Positions 18,631-27,663 of a stretch of DNA of 64,000 nucleotides are shown one piece after another. Positions within the stretch are counted from its first letter, which is position 1. Each line of letters starts with the position of its first letter. The notes beneath the pieces were generated by a model. The model saw only the letters and a list, made by a program, of their open reading frames with translations. It was not told the origin of the DNA and ran no database searches. Origin of the DNA: Terriglobales bacterium (lineage in GTDB: Bacteria; Acidobacteriota; Terriglobia; Terriglobales; Acidobacteriaceae); assembly GCA_025934735.1 (NCBI GenBank), contig JAICWP010000016.1, positions 42,277 to 106,276 of the forward strand. Reading direction: 5' to 3'. The translations under genes and the position numbers were made by a program.

Positions 18631-19604
18631 GAGCGTTGTTCCTGGTAGACGTGTTCGATGATGCGCAGAGCTGCCTGCGCGTCCGCAACACCGGGGCGCG
18701 GCTCCCGGCGCAAGCGGACGTCTTCAACAAAATCAGCGAATTCTTGCTGCCAAGAGTCGTCGGCCATCGGATACTCGTAGATGGTGGTTTCCGGAGGTCC
18801 CATTGCCGCTGACATCTGATGATAGATAAGCCGCTCCACTCCATAGCTGCCGCCCAGGCCAGCAACCTCGAGTTTGCCCATGCGGCAAAAGAGCTCAAAA
18901 GAAAATAGGTTTTTCCATTCTGTCCAGCTGGCGTGAAGGAAGGCCACGCGCCCCTCGGCGGTTTTCAGCAGGAAAAATGCATTATCTTCCACTGGCATAT
19001 TCCAGAAATAAGTTCCAATGTGGCCCTGGACACTGGGGAAGTCGCCCAGAAACCAGCGCGCCAAGTCAATCAAGTGAACTCCCTGATCGATCGCTTCGCC
19101 CCCGCCAGAAATCTCAGGAGCAGCTCGCCATTCGCTTTCGTAGCCTGCTCGACCACCATGACCGTAGCGGGCGCGCACGTACATAGGGGCGCCCAGCGTG
19201 CCAAGATCGAAAATCTCGCGTGCCTTTCGGAAGCCCCGATGAAAGCGGTGATTGAAACCAATTCGCACCGCCACCCCCGTGCGTTTTGCGGCTGCCGCCA
19301 GCGGGTCGAGTTCGCCGGCGCGGCGCGCCCCCGGCTTTTCCACGAAGACGTGTTTTCCCGCCGAGGCCGCCAGTTCCGCCACCGGCGCCAGCATGTCATG
19401 GCTGGTAGCAACAATGACGGCGTCTACGTCGGAGCGTCTGACCGCATCTTTCCATTCGGTGACCGTGGCCGCGTCGCCACACTGTGCGGATAAAGCTTTT
19501 GCCCGTTCCGGTATCCGATCGCAACACAGTACCACCTGGCCGCCTGCCATATTACGGGCGCGCTTCTGCCCGATGAGACCGCAGCCGATGATCGCGACAC
19601 GCAT
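18627..19604 (-). CDS. Gfo/Idh/MocA family NAD(P)-dependent oxidoreductase
   Basis: The first 120 residues form a Rossmann domain (VAIIGCGLIGQKRARN; SDVDAVIVATSHDM), followed by the catalytic VFVEKPG and the C-terminal alpha/beta domain with GGGEAIDQGVHLIDLARWFL. In glycan loci such enzymes oxidise or reduce a ring carbon of nucleotide sugars. Placed between a sugar kinase and an SDR, it probably modifies the heptose or another nucleotide sugar. Length 325 residues is normal. Substrate not predictable. Confidence 0.85.
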   Translation of the reverse strand: MRVAIIGCGLIGQKRARNMAGGQVVLCCDRIPERAKALSAQCGDAATVTEWKDAVRRSDVDAVIVATSHDMLAPVAELAASAGKHVFVEKPGARRAGELDPLAAAAKRTGVAVRIGFNHRFHRGFRKAREIFDLGTLGAPMYVRARYGHGGRAGYESEWRAAPEISGGGEAIDQGVHLIDLARWFLGDFPSVQGHIGTYFWNMPVEDNAFFLLKTAEGRVAFLHASWTEWKNLFSFELFCRMGKLEVAGLGGSYGVERLIYHQMSAAMGPPETTIYEYPMADDSWQQEFADFVEDVRLRREPRPGVADAQAALRIIEHVYQEQRS

Positions 19605-19610
19605 ATCCGC

Positions 19611-20468
19611 TTAGCCCCAGTCCATGCCGCGGTCACGGGGCACGATACGGCGCAGAGTATAAATATCGCTGCCGTCGAGCTCGCTGCGATGTTCCTCGAA
19701 TTGCGGCCATGGATCCCACACCGCGCTGATGAGCTTGCCGGTGATGCCGTCGGCGGCTTCGCTGGCGAGATAGACACAGAGATCGGCCCCTTTTTCCAAG
19801 GGAGTGCCACCCGATTGCTTCTGGCGCAGGGATGCTTCAAAAAACGCTTTTCCCACTTTAGCGGGACCAGCCTCGATCACCTGATCAAGCAGACGAGTGT
19901 TCAGGGCGCCCGGGGCGATACTGTTTACATCAACAGCGGCGTCGCGAAGTTCTTCCGCCAGGGTTTCTCCGAAGCGAACCACGGCGGCTTTAGCGGCGGC
20001 GTAGGCGCTTAAGAACGGCAGCGGCTTGGTGGCGCCCCCGCCGGAGAGCAGCAGAATCTTCCCTCTCTTCGAGCGCCGCAGAAGAGGAAGGAAGGCACGG
20101 CAGCAAAGCACCGTGCCCATCAGGTTTATGACAATGGCGTGCGTCCACTGATCCCAATCAATGTCCTCAATGGCGCCTTTTGGGCCGTAAACGCCGGCGT
20201 TGCAGACCAGAATGTCGAGCTGGCTGAATCGCTCCTCGACCATCGAGGCAAGCCTGCACACGTCGCTTTCCGACGAAACGTCGGTGGCTGAACTGAGCAC
20301 CTCGCTGCCGGTGAGGTTTCGAATTTCGACGGCAGTACGATCAATGTCAGCAGAACTCCGCGCACAGATGCACACCCGGGCGCCCTCTTCGGCGAAACGC
20401 CGTGCTATGGCATAACCTAGTCCCTGGCTGGCCCCAGTTATTACGGCTGTCTTGTGGCTTAGTTTCAT
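19611..20468 (-). CDS. short-chain dehydrogenase/reductase
   Basis: A classical SDR of 285 residues: TGASQGLGYAIARR cofactor site, DILVCNAGV, a Ser in LLLSGGG and YAAAKAAV with the catalytic Tyr and Lys. The start at MKLSHKTAVITGA lies 7 bases after the stop of the upstream dehydrogenase gene; a longer frame would overlap that gene. It belongs to the minus-strand heptose run and may reduce or oxidise a keto sugar made by its neighbours. Confidence 0.85.
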   Translation of the reverse strand: MKLSHKTAVITGASQGLGYAIARRFAEEGARVCICARSSADIDRTAVEIRNLTGSEVLSSATDVSSESDVCRLASMVEERFSQLDILVCNAGVYGPKGAIEDIDWDQWTHAIVINLMGTVLCCRAFLPLLRRSKRGKILLLSGGGATKPLPFLSAYAAAKAAVVRFGETLAEELRDAAVDVNSIAPGALNTRLLDQVIEAGPAKVGKAFFEASLRQKQSGGTPLEKGADLCVYLASEAADGITGKLISAVWDPWPQFEEHRSELDGSDIYTLRRIVPRDRGMDWG

Positions 20469-20475
20469 TGTGCGC

Positions 20476-21798
20476 TTATTTCGTAGCGCCGGCGGGCGCA
20501 GGTGAAGCATTGCTCCTGCCGACGGCGACGTAGTGGATACGGGGATCGGCACCCAGCGTGAGCTGCAAATGGCGCGCTGGATCGATCACAATGGCGGTTC
20601 GCATCTTCTTTACGGCAGTGTCAGGTAAAATCGCGGCAAACTCCGGCCAAGGTGTTGCAATCACCGTCACATCGGCCCCGTCAAGCGCGACGTCGGCGGA
20701 TGCGGCCAGGTGGATCACGGTGGCGAGAGATTCGGGCAATTCGGATACCGCCGGATCAAAGGCCTGAACTCTCGCGTCCTGCTCATGCAGCCAGTGGCAG
20801 ATTTCAAGAGCCGAGGAGCGCCGCAGGGTATTCGTGCCTGGCTTGTACGTCAATCCCAGCATCGCGACTGTCTTACCCGCAACAGCTCCCAAGACTTCGA
20901 GTAAACGATGCCGCGTCCAATCCTGGTGAGCCGCGTTGCTTTGTTCTACGCCGGTGAGCAAGGCGGCGGATACATGTTGCCGGTGACTCAGGTCGAGTAA
21001 GAACCTGACGTCGCGCGCCAGTGTGCCCCCGGCAAAAGCGGCGCCGGCATGCAGGTACGCACCCTTGCCGATACGCATATCGCTTCTCAATCCCCGCTCA
21101 ACCTCCAAAGCATCCGCCCCGATATGCTCGCACAGTACGGCGATTTCATTGATGAAGCTTACGGATGTGGCGAGATATGCGTTAAGCGCATGCTTGGTCA
21201 TCTCCGCCGACTCGACAGACATCCACTCTATGCGATTGGTAATGGACTGCAGAAGAGGAGCGATTCGCGCCTTATCGGAGCTACTGCGGACGCCGGCCAC
21301 AATGCGATCAGGGTGCGTGAAGGACTCGATGGCTTTGCCGAGCCTCAGGTTTTCGGGAATATAAGCAAACGTGAGTTGCCGGGACCCCGCCGTCCGCTGG
21401 TACTCCGATTCCAGCTTGCGGGTGGTGCCGACCGGCACCTGGGAAGAGATCAGCACAATCGCGCCATTCCGCAGGTGCGGCAGAATCTCTTTCACTCGAA
21501 CGCGCACAAATTCGACGTCTGCATTGTCATTGTCGTCGACGGGTGTGTCGTAACAAACCCAGAGTACCTCCGCGTTCCGGAGGTCGTTGAGATCGTTAGT
21601 GAATACCAGTTGATGCTGCGCTGCCGTGACGGAGCTCAGTTCTGCCAGGCCGGGCTCCGCTACGGGCGGGCGGCCCCGCCGCAGGGCGGCAACGACTTCC
21701 ACACTACCGTCATGGGCAATGATGTTGTGTCCCGCAGAAGCCAGGCAAGCTGCGGTAACCGTGCCCAAGTGCCAGAGTCCGGCGACCGCTATCTTCAA
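20476..21798 (-). CDS. UDP-glucose/GDP-mannose dehydrogenase family protein lacking the catalytic Cys
   Basis: The chain has the three-domain plan of nucleotide-sugar 6-dehydrogenases: KIAVAGLWHLGTVTAACLAS at the N terminus, YIPENLRLGKAI, EMTKHALNAYLATSVSFINE in the middle with the catalytic Lys and Asn, and a C-terminal domain with LGLTYKPGTNTLRRSSAL. The active-site loop normally G-x-G-F-G-G-S-C-F-P-K-D reads GAAFAGGTLARD: Cys is replaced by Thr while the Asp is kept. A thioester-based four-electron oxidation to a uronic acid seems impossible, so it may perform a single oxidation or other redox step. A TTG start with GGAGG seven bases ahead overlaps the preceding stop by four bases, giving 440 residues. 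Confidence 0.82.
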   Translation of the reverse strand: MKIAVAGLWHLGTVTAACLASAGHNIIAHDGSVEVVAALRRGRPPVAEPGLAELSSVTAAQHQLVFTNDLNDLRNAEVLWVCYDTPVDDNDNADVEFVRVRVKEILPHLRNGAIVLISSQVPVGTTRKLESEYQRTAGSRQLTFAYIPENLRLGKAIESFTHPDRIVAGVRSSSDKARIAPLLQSITNRIEWMSVESAEMTKHALNAYLATSVSFINEIAVLCEHIGADALEVERGLRSDMRIGKGAYLHAGAAFAGGTLARDVRFLLDLSHRQHVSAALLTGVEQSNAAHQDWTRHRLLEVLGAVAGKTVAMLGLTYKPGTNTLRRSSALEICHWLHEQDARVQAFDPAVSELPESLATVIHLAASADVALDGADVTVIATPWPEFAAILPDTAVKKMRTAIVIDPARHLQLTLGADPRIHYVAVGRSNASPAPAGATK

Positions 21799-22751
21799 GT
21801 CCGTGCCTCCAAAGCCGCAGGCGCGTGTTGCAGGTAATTTACGGTGCGAATAACCGCCTCGCGTATGGTCAGCTTCGGTTGCCAACCCAGCGACCGTATT
21901 GCAGAGCAGTCCAGAAAGATAAACGGATTATCACCGATCCAACCGCGTTCGCCCCCTTGGTACCGGCGCTCCGGCTTGACTCCGAGGTGTTCGCAAATCC
22001 AGCCGATGGAATCGTCGACCTCGCAATATTCATCAGTGCCGAGATTGAAAATATTTATTTTTTGTGGTGCACGGGCAATAGCGAGCAACATGGCATCAAT
22101 ACAGTCCTGGACATAAAGGTAGGATTTTCGCTGCTTCCCATTGCCCAGGACGTGTAGATAATCGGGGTGAACCTGGAGTTGCTTGTAGAAGTCGAACACG
22201 TGCCCGTGGGTATAGCGTTCGCCGAGGATGGAAACGAACCTGAAAATATAGGCTTGCAGGTCAAACCCTTCGCAGTAAGCTTCTATAAAGGCTTCGGCTG
22301 AAATCTTGGAGGCGGCATACAGCGAAGTTTGCACGGGAAACGGCGCATTTTCAGGCGTGGGGAAAACCTGCGCCTCTCCATATACGGACCCAGTGGAAGC
22401 ATACGCGATTCTGCGTACGCGGTTCAGGCGCATAGCTTCCAGCACGTTCACGGTCGCAATAGTGTTCTGCTCCAGATCCTTCTTCGGGTGGTGCGTTCCA
22501 AAGCGGACGTCGGCGTTGGCGGCGAGGTGGAATACGAATTCCGCGCCCGCCATAGCCCGAGTCAGGGTTGCAGCATGCAGGGCGTCACCCTCGATAAAGG
22601 TGAAGTGCCCCGAACGCGAAGCGCCTTCCAGGAACAGTGGCAAGCCTGTGGAGAGATTATCGAAGCCGACCACCTCGTGACCAGCGGCGAGGAGCCGGTC
22701 GGTCACGTTGCTGCCAATAAATCCCGCACAGCCGGTTACAAAAAATAGCAA
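21795..22751 (-). CDS. NAD-dependent sugar epimerase/dehydratase (extended SDR)
   Basis: The N-terminal TGCAGFIGSNVTDRLLAAGH binds NAD, ASTGSVYGEA holds the catalytic Ser/Thr region, and YAASKISAEAF holds the Tyr-x3-Lys pair. It resembles UDP-glucose 4-epimerase-like and nucleotide-sugar epimerases. A TTG start preceded by CGGAG at six bases gives 318 residues; a GTG 24 bases earlier lacks a ribosome site. Its stop overlaps the start of the dehydrogenase-like gene. With that gene, the SDR and the Gfo/Idh protein it could re-shape the heptose or make another nucleotide sugar. Confidence 0.87.
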   Translation of the reverse strand: MLFFVTGCAGFIGSNVTDRLLAAGHEVVGFDNLSTGLPLFLEGASRSGHFTFIEGDALHAATLTRAMAGAEFVFHLAANADVRFGTHHPKKDLEQNTIATVNVLEAMRLNRVRRIAYASTGSVYGEAQVFPTPENAPFPVQTSLYAASKISAEAFIEAYCEGFDLQAYIFRFVSILGERYTHGHVFDFYKQLQVHPDYLHVLGNGKQRKSYLYVQDCIDAMLLAIARAPQKINIFNLGTDEYCEVDDSIGWICEHLGVKPERRYQGGERGWIGDNPFIFLDCSAIRSLGWQPKLTIREAVIRTVNYLQHAPAALEART

Positions 22752-22872
22752 TGAATTCTCCGAGGGGTGGCACACTCGCGCAAACCGGCCGTGAAACCCG
22801 ACGGGACGCCGCGCGTAAGCCCCTTAATTTATCAAAAATAAGCCAACTTGGCGTACAGCGCCGGCCATGGCT

Positions 22873-24507
22873 TTATTCCTGATCAGCCCCGGCCCGGCGG
22901 CCAACTCCGGCCGTGTTGGAATACAAAGGCGAAGTACGGTACTTTACCAGCGCCCGCAACCAGGTGAGCGGATCGCGAAACATGGAAACCTTCTTGCCCT
23001 CTTTAAAGGAGCGGGATCGGTAATTTACCGGTAGCTCAAGGGGCTTATATCCCTTGCGGAGAAGCTTGATTGCAATCTCGAAGTCGAAATCGAAGCGATT
23101 GCATTCAAAGCTAAGGCCGTAGAGGCACTCACGCCGGAACACCTTAAACATGCTGAAGGGATCGTTTAATCGCTGCTGATAAATCAGATTGAAAAGGCCG
23201 AGGAAAGTCATGTGCCCGAAGTTGAACAGCGCTGCGAGGCCACCCGCGTCGTTGAACTGACGGATTTTCCATACCCGTCCTCGAGACAGATGCCGCGAGC
23301 CAATTACGAAGTTCTGCTGGTAATTCAGGATGGGTTCGAGCAGGCCATCGTAATCGCCGATGTCATATTCGAGGTCGGCATCCTGGATGAGGATGATGTC
23401 GCCGGTGGCAGCTTTCAGGCCGTTTCGGACGGCATGTCCCTTTCCTTGCGGCCGTTCTTCGAGGATAACCGTAACCCGCGGGTGGTCCCGGTATCCAAGG
23501 ACCTGCTCGCGGGTACCATCGGTGGAGTTGCTTTCGACCAGGATGATCTCGACATCAACACCGTTGATCTCTTTAGCCAGAAGGGCTTCCATCAGCGGAA
23601 CGAAGGTAGCTCGCTCGTTGTATACCGGAACGATCACCGACAGCACGGGCGTTTGTGGCATGATCTTAGGGCGGACCATCAGGGCTGCCCGGCTATGCAG
23701 AAAACGAAATGCTCGATGCCGCAGAAAGCCGGGGCTGAGGGACAGAAGCAGCTTGAGCATTCGGTAGCGGAGCCTCGGCGGCAATGTGGCCAGCTTCTTT
23801 CGCATATACTGCAATGAGACGGCGCTCTCATCGGGAACAATAATCGGGTCGCCAAAGCCGGCCTTCAATAGCATGGATTGGAGCGTATCCCGGCTGAAGT
23901 AATAACGATTCCTTTTGCTGAACTCCCACCAGGAGGAGCGGAACAGGCGCGCGGTCCTGCTGTCCAGTACCGGACAGACTGCCATCAGAGTGCCATGAGG
24001 TTTCAACAACCGGCGGATTGTCATCAAGGCCGAGAGGGGTTCCTGCATAGTCTGCAAGCTTGAGAACAGCACGCACGCCTCGAACTCATGCTCCGGCCAA
24101 TCCCGAGTTGCAGCATCTTCAAACTCGGCTGCGCTCATTCGGGTAACATCAAAGCCGCGGCGGCGGGATTCGTCCTCGAGGACTTCGTCACCCCCAATGA
24201 GCAGTAACTTGCCTTGCTCAACCCCACTGTATTCGCGCAACTGATCTAGGCGTTCACCAGCATTGGCTGAGTGAATGTCATAAATGCCCGAATCGGAAAA
24301 GTCTTTGAGAACCCCGGAATCGGAATGCCTTTCGGGCTGAGGATTGAGGAACATCAGCGTGCAGTAGCGGCAGACGCACACCGGGTAATTGTCCACGATG
24401 AACTCGTAGTCGAGTTCCGGGCAGTCACACACGGGGCAACGGCGGTGCACGTGACCGATGCTGGTCTCGAATTGCAACTTTTTCCGGGTTGCAGTGAATG
24501 CGACCAT
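22873..24507 (-). CDS. family 2 glycosyltransferase fused to a degenerate methyltransferase-like domain
   Basis: Residues 20-60 form a zinc-ribbon (RCPVCDCPELDYEF then CVCRYCTLMFLNP), followed to about 235 by a methyltransferase-like fold whose SAM loop is LLLIGGDEVLEDE rather than G-x-G-x-G, so SAM binding is doubtful. From about 275 to 510 there is a GT2 domain: LSVIVPVYNERATFVPLMEA, LVESNSTDGTREQV, LIQDADLEYDIGDYDGLL and VIGSRHLSRG, closest to DPM-like enzymes. The separate gene at 27.7 kb carries the same zinc-ribbon start with an intact SAM site. The N domain may now be a scaffold. Same strand as the heptose run, with gaps of about 100 bases on each side. Confidence 0.85.
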   Translation of the reverse strand: MVAFTATRKKLQFETSIGHVHRRCPVCDCPELDYEFIVDNYPVCVCRYCTLMFLNPQPERHSDSGVLKDFSDSGIYDIHSANAGERLDQLREYSGVEQGKLLLIGGDEVLEDESRRRGFDVTRMSAAEFEDAATRDWPEHEFEACVLFSSLQTMQEPLSALMTIRRLLKPHGTLMAVCPVLDSRTARLFRSSWWEFSKRNRYYFSRDTLQSMLLKAGFGDPIIVPDESAVSLQYMRKKLATLPPRLRYRMLKLLLSLSPGFLRHRAFRFLHSRAALMVRPKIMPQTPVLSVIVPVYNERATFVPLMEALLAKEINGVDVEIILVESNSTDGTREQVLGYRDHPRVTVILEERPQGKGHAVRNGLKAATGDIILIQDADLEYDIGDYDGLLEPILNYQQNFVIGSRHLSRGRVWKIRQFNDAGGLAALFNFGHMTFLGLFNLIYQQRLNDPFSMFKVFRRECLYGLSFECNRFDFDFEIAIKLLRKGYKPLELPVNYRSRSFKEGKKVSMFRDPLTWLRALVKYRTSPLYSNTAGVGRRAGADQE

Positions 24508-24609
24508 ATCACAAGTTCAAGTCCGCTTACCCCAAAAATGTGAGAATAACACCACACCTCCCCGAGAGGCGCAGTGGCGAGGTGTTCGAACTATGACATA
24601 ACGCAAACC

Positions 24610-27600
24610 TCATTGATTGTTGCGACGGCAGGCACGGGCCACTGCAATGCCAGCGCATAGTAAACTGAAGCAGCTCAGCAGAAGCCCTATACGAAAAGAA
24701 TTTGGCTCGTATTTGAAATCCACACGATGGCTCCCGGGGGGCAGAAGCACGCCTCGGAATAGATAATTGGTGGAGATAATGTTTTTCATGCGGCCATCTA
24801 CATACGCCTTCCACCCTGGATAATCTGTGTCGTTTAGAACTAGCAACCCGGGCTTGTCCAGGGTGGCGGAAACGGTGACACGCTGGGAATCATAGTGCGT
24901 AATGTCCGCCTTTGCCCGCTCTCCCGGCAAGTTGCGGATGTGCTGCAAAAGGTTTTGGTCGGATGACTTCAGGGTGGGAGCCGAAACCACCGCGGTGCTG
25001 AAAATATCAAAATCCGGATCCGCGAGCCGGGATAATGCCGTCTCGTCATCATTGGCGATCTCCACATTGTGGAAGACTGCTGCCCGTGGTAACACAGGAT
25101 CGAGTTGGTAAATCTTCACTTCTCTGTCATACACCTTCGTGAATTTCACTGGACCTACCTCTTGCGCACCTTCGATCCGCATGTCGGCCCATCCGGACCA
25201 GGCGTTGCGCGTGTCCTTTCCGCCATCGGTCGAGAACAGCAGGTCCATGCTCTGTCCACGATACTGACGGAGGCTTATCTCCTCAGCGAACCACCTCCTT
25301 TCCGCTAGGTTGTGCTTGGGATCAATGTATTTGGAAAAGAGTTTCCGAATCCGGCCATGGAGGTCGCGGCCTTCCACCGTAAATGTTACCCCGCCTCCGA
25401 CAACTGGCGGAGCGTAAACGGCTGAGTCAATGCCAATTGAAAATTGCAGCACGGGGTTCTTATAGGGCACATGGATGTGTAGCGGCAGCCTTGTAAACAG
25501 CGGGTGTTCTAGAAGACTGGGCTTGGTTACCCCGTCAATGGTGAAGTTAGGTACTATTGCAACCTTCGGGGTGCCCTTTAGCTTACCTATGTTTTGATGC
25601 CACAATTGCCCGATCAGTGAATCGGGATCGGTGAGAAAGAAAGGTGCGACCAGATACCTCACCGACCCGAGCTGAAAAAAACGAATTTGTCGTTTCGAGC
25701 CGAAGTCATAATCCCCAGTTCCAATGAAGCGATTCACTAAATCTCCGGTTCCAGGATTCGCTGCAGTTTTCAGAAAAAACCGGACGAAGTGGAAGTACTT
25801 TTGATAATACATGGCATCAAGCGAGCGTACGTCGAATAAACCGAAGGCCTCTGACCAGTTTGGAAATAGGAGCAGGTCACGACCGAAAATTCGCCATTTA
25901 ACTCCGGTGTTGGCTTTTAAAAAATCAACGTACGGCGCACCATCATAGGCTGAAGGTTTTGCCCGGGGCGGCCGATTGAAGATGTAGAGCATTGGAACGA
26001 GAAAGTTTAGTGACAGCTCCGCGGAAATCAGCAATACAATGCACCATCCTAATGTGGACCGCTTCGCGCCGTGCTCCTGGAGGACGGGGTTGCTAGCCTC
26101 GCATCCTTCGCGAAAGCAAAACACTCCCGCCAACATCAAAAGCAACATAGCAACCGCACTGAACAGCCCAATGTAAAAAAAATAGCTATTTACAGTGCTC
26201 GGCCGGGTGAGCAGCGGGAACGTGTTTATTAAGACGATAACCAGCCCGAGAAGTACTGTACACACTGGTAAAACGATCCACTTTGCTGGAATGCGCCGGT
26301 CGAGCAAATAACTGCAGCCAATTGCGGCCAACGAAGCTATGGCCATCGCCTGCAAAACTTCCAGGTATTTGTAATAAATGATCAAATTGAAGACCGGCAA
26401 TCGGCCTATCCAGTTAACTGCCACAGAACCGAATTTCTTCATCCAAAACAGCACGGACGACGTAAAGAAAAATAATCCCAGGTAGATCGTGGAATCGAAT
26501 CGGCGGCAAATCGCTTCGCGAATGCTGAAGACAATAGCAATGATAGCCAATGTCGCGGGGATCGTTCCGAGATACGCGCTCAGGCCGTTGTAGCCGTTGA
26601 ACTTGGTGAATATGTTTTGAAACGGCGGACCCTGTAAAAGCGGCACGAGATAACTGACAAGAGTTCGCAACAAGGCGTAACCAGAGCCATGTAGATCATT
26701 GTGTTCCAGCCCGGCAAAGACTCCGATGTTGTGAAACTGGTGGACGTCAAAAGAAACGCGCATCAGCTCCAGGAATGGAAAGATCAGAAAAGCAGCCCAG
26801 GAGAATCCCAAGACACTTGCCAATACAACTGCTTTAGAGCGTTTGACCCAGTCTCTCCTCAGGTCCGCGGCTGTTATGAGGCGGAATAGCGCGTAGGCAT
26901 ATCCATATCCCCAAAGCAGAAAAGCGCTCTCGGGCATGCCTCCCACTACAGTCACAAAAAAGATGCAGGCCACGAGCAAGATGGATTGCAGCGCAGGCTT
27001 GCGGAGCAGTCGCTCCACACTGTAGAACACTGCGGCTACAAGCACCTCAACGCTGAGGTGAGAAAGGCTGAAATACACCATGAAGTAGCCGCATAGCATG
27101 AGACTTACCGCGCCGCTGAGAGCGGGGAAAAAGGAAAAGAAAAACCTGAAGAACAGATATGCAAATAGTCCGGCGAGAAAAATTCGGAGGACATAAAATA
27201 TGTCGAGCGTTCTTGGTCCAGGATCTAGGGATGCCAAAATCGTAAGCGGGTAGAACGGTTGCGGCTGCATGGTGGCCGCAAAGGGGGTTCCGAATGCGCG
27301 GTAGGGATTCCACAACGGGACATTGTTTTCCGACAGGTACTCCCGATGCGTGAGGGCGAAGCTAGGCTCAAACTGCCATGCCGGAGATCCGGGATCAAGT
27401 AATCTGGTGCTGCGGACGGGACTGCTGTAGAGAGGGCCTGTCGGTAAAATGCTTGGCGCAACGGAGCTTGCGAGGAGTGTTTTTTTGCCCCAGAGGAATG
27501 GGAAGAAAACAGCATTCAGGATCAGCAGTAGTACGCCGGCAGCTATCCAGGTTTCTCCACGATGAGAACAGTTAACAACAACTACGGAATCGCCGACGAG

Positions 27601-27663
27601 TTCGGGGGGCTCAACCACGCTCGAATAAAGGTATCGGCGAGAAAGCCACTGAAAAGCTCGCAT
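24610..27663 (-). CDS. YfhO-like multi-pass membrane protein (GT-C type, large)
   Basis: A 1017-residue protein with about a dozen membrane helices in the first 580 residues and a long outward-facing C-terminal part, closing with one more helix near the end. NVPLWNPYRAFGTPFAATMQ in the first outer loop is typical of YfhO family proteins, which add sugars from polyprenyl-phosphate donors to surface polymers. The ATG overlaps the stop of the upstream methyltransferase gene as TGATG; a TTG three bases earlier is an alternative. It probably decorates the exported glycan outside the membrane. The C-terminal 400 residues show no enzyme motif that I recognise. Confidence 0.8.
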   Translation of the reverse strand: MRAFQWLSRRYLYSSVVEPPELVGDSVVVVNCSHRGETWIAAGVLLLILNAVFFPFLWGKKTLLASSVAPSILPTGPLYSSPVRSTRLLDPGSPAWQFEPSFALTHREYLSENNVPLWNPYRAFGTPFAATMQPQPFYPLTILASLDPGPRTLDIFYVLRIFLAGLFAYLFFRFFFSFFPALSGAVSLMLCGYFMVYFSLSHLSVEVLVAAVFYSVERLLRKPALQSILLVACIFFVTVVGGMPESAFLLWGYGYAYALFRLITAADLRRDWVKRSKAVVLASVLGFSWAAFLIFPFLELMRVSFDVHQFHNIGVFAGLEHNDLHGSGYALLRTLVSYLVPLLQGPPFQNIFTKFNGYNGLSAYLGTIPATLAIIAIVFSIREAICRRFDSTIYLGLFFFTSSVLFWMKKFGSVAVNWIGRLPVFNLIIYYKYLEVLQAMAIASLAAIGCSYLLDRRIPAKWIVLPVCTVLLGLVIVLINTFPLLTRPSTVNSYFFYIGLFSAVAMLLLMLAGVFCFREGCEASNPVLQEHGAKRSTLGWCIVLLISAELSLNFLVPMLYIFNRPPRAKPSAYDGAPYVDFLKANTGVKWRIFGRDLLLFPNWSEAFGLFDVRSLDAMYYQKYFHFVRFFLKTAANPGTGDLVNRFIGTGDYDFGSKRQIRFFQLGSVRYLVAPFFLTDPDSLIGQLWHQNIGKLKGTPKVAIVPNFTIDGVTKPSLLEHPLFTRLPLHIHVPYKNPVLQFSIGIDSAVYAPPVVGGGVTFTVEGRDLHGRIRKLFSKYIDPKHNLAERRWFAEEISLRQYRGQSMDLLFSTDGGKDTRNAWSGWADMRIEGAQEVGPVKFTKVYDREVKIYQLDPVLPRAAVFHNVEIANDDETALSRLADPDFDIFSTAVVSAPTLKSSDQNLLQHIRNLPGERAKADITHYDSQRVTVSATLDKPGLLVLNDTDYPGWKAYVDGRMKNIISTNYLFRGVLLPPGSHRVDFKYEPNSFRIGLLLSCFSLLCAGIAVARACRRNNQ

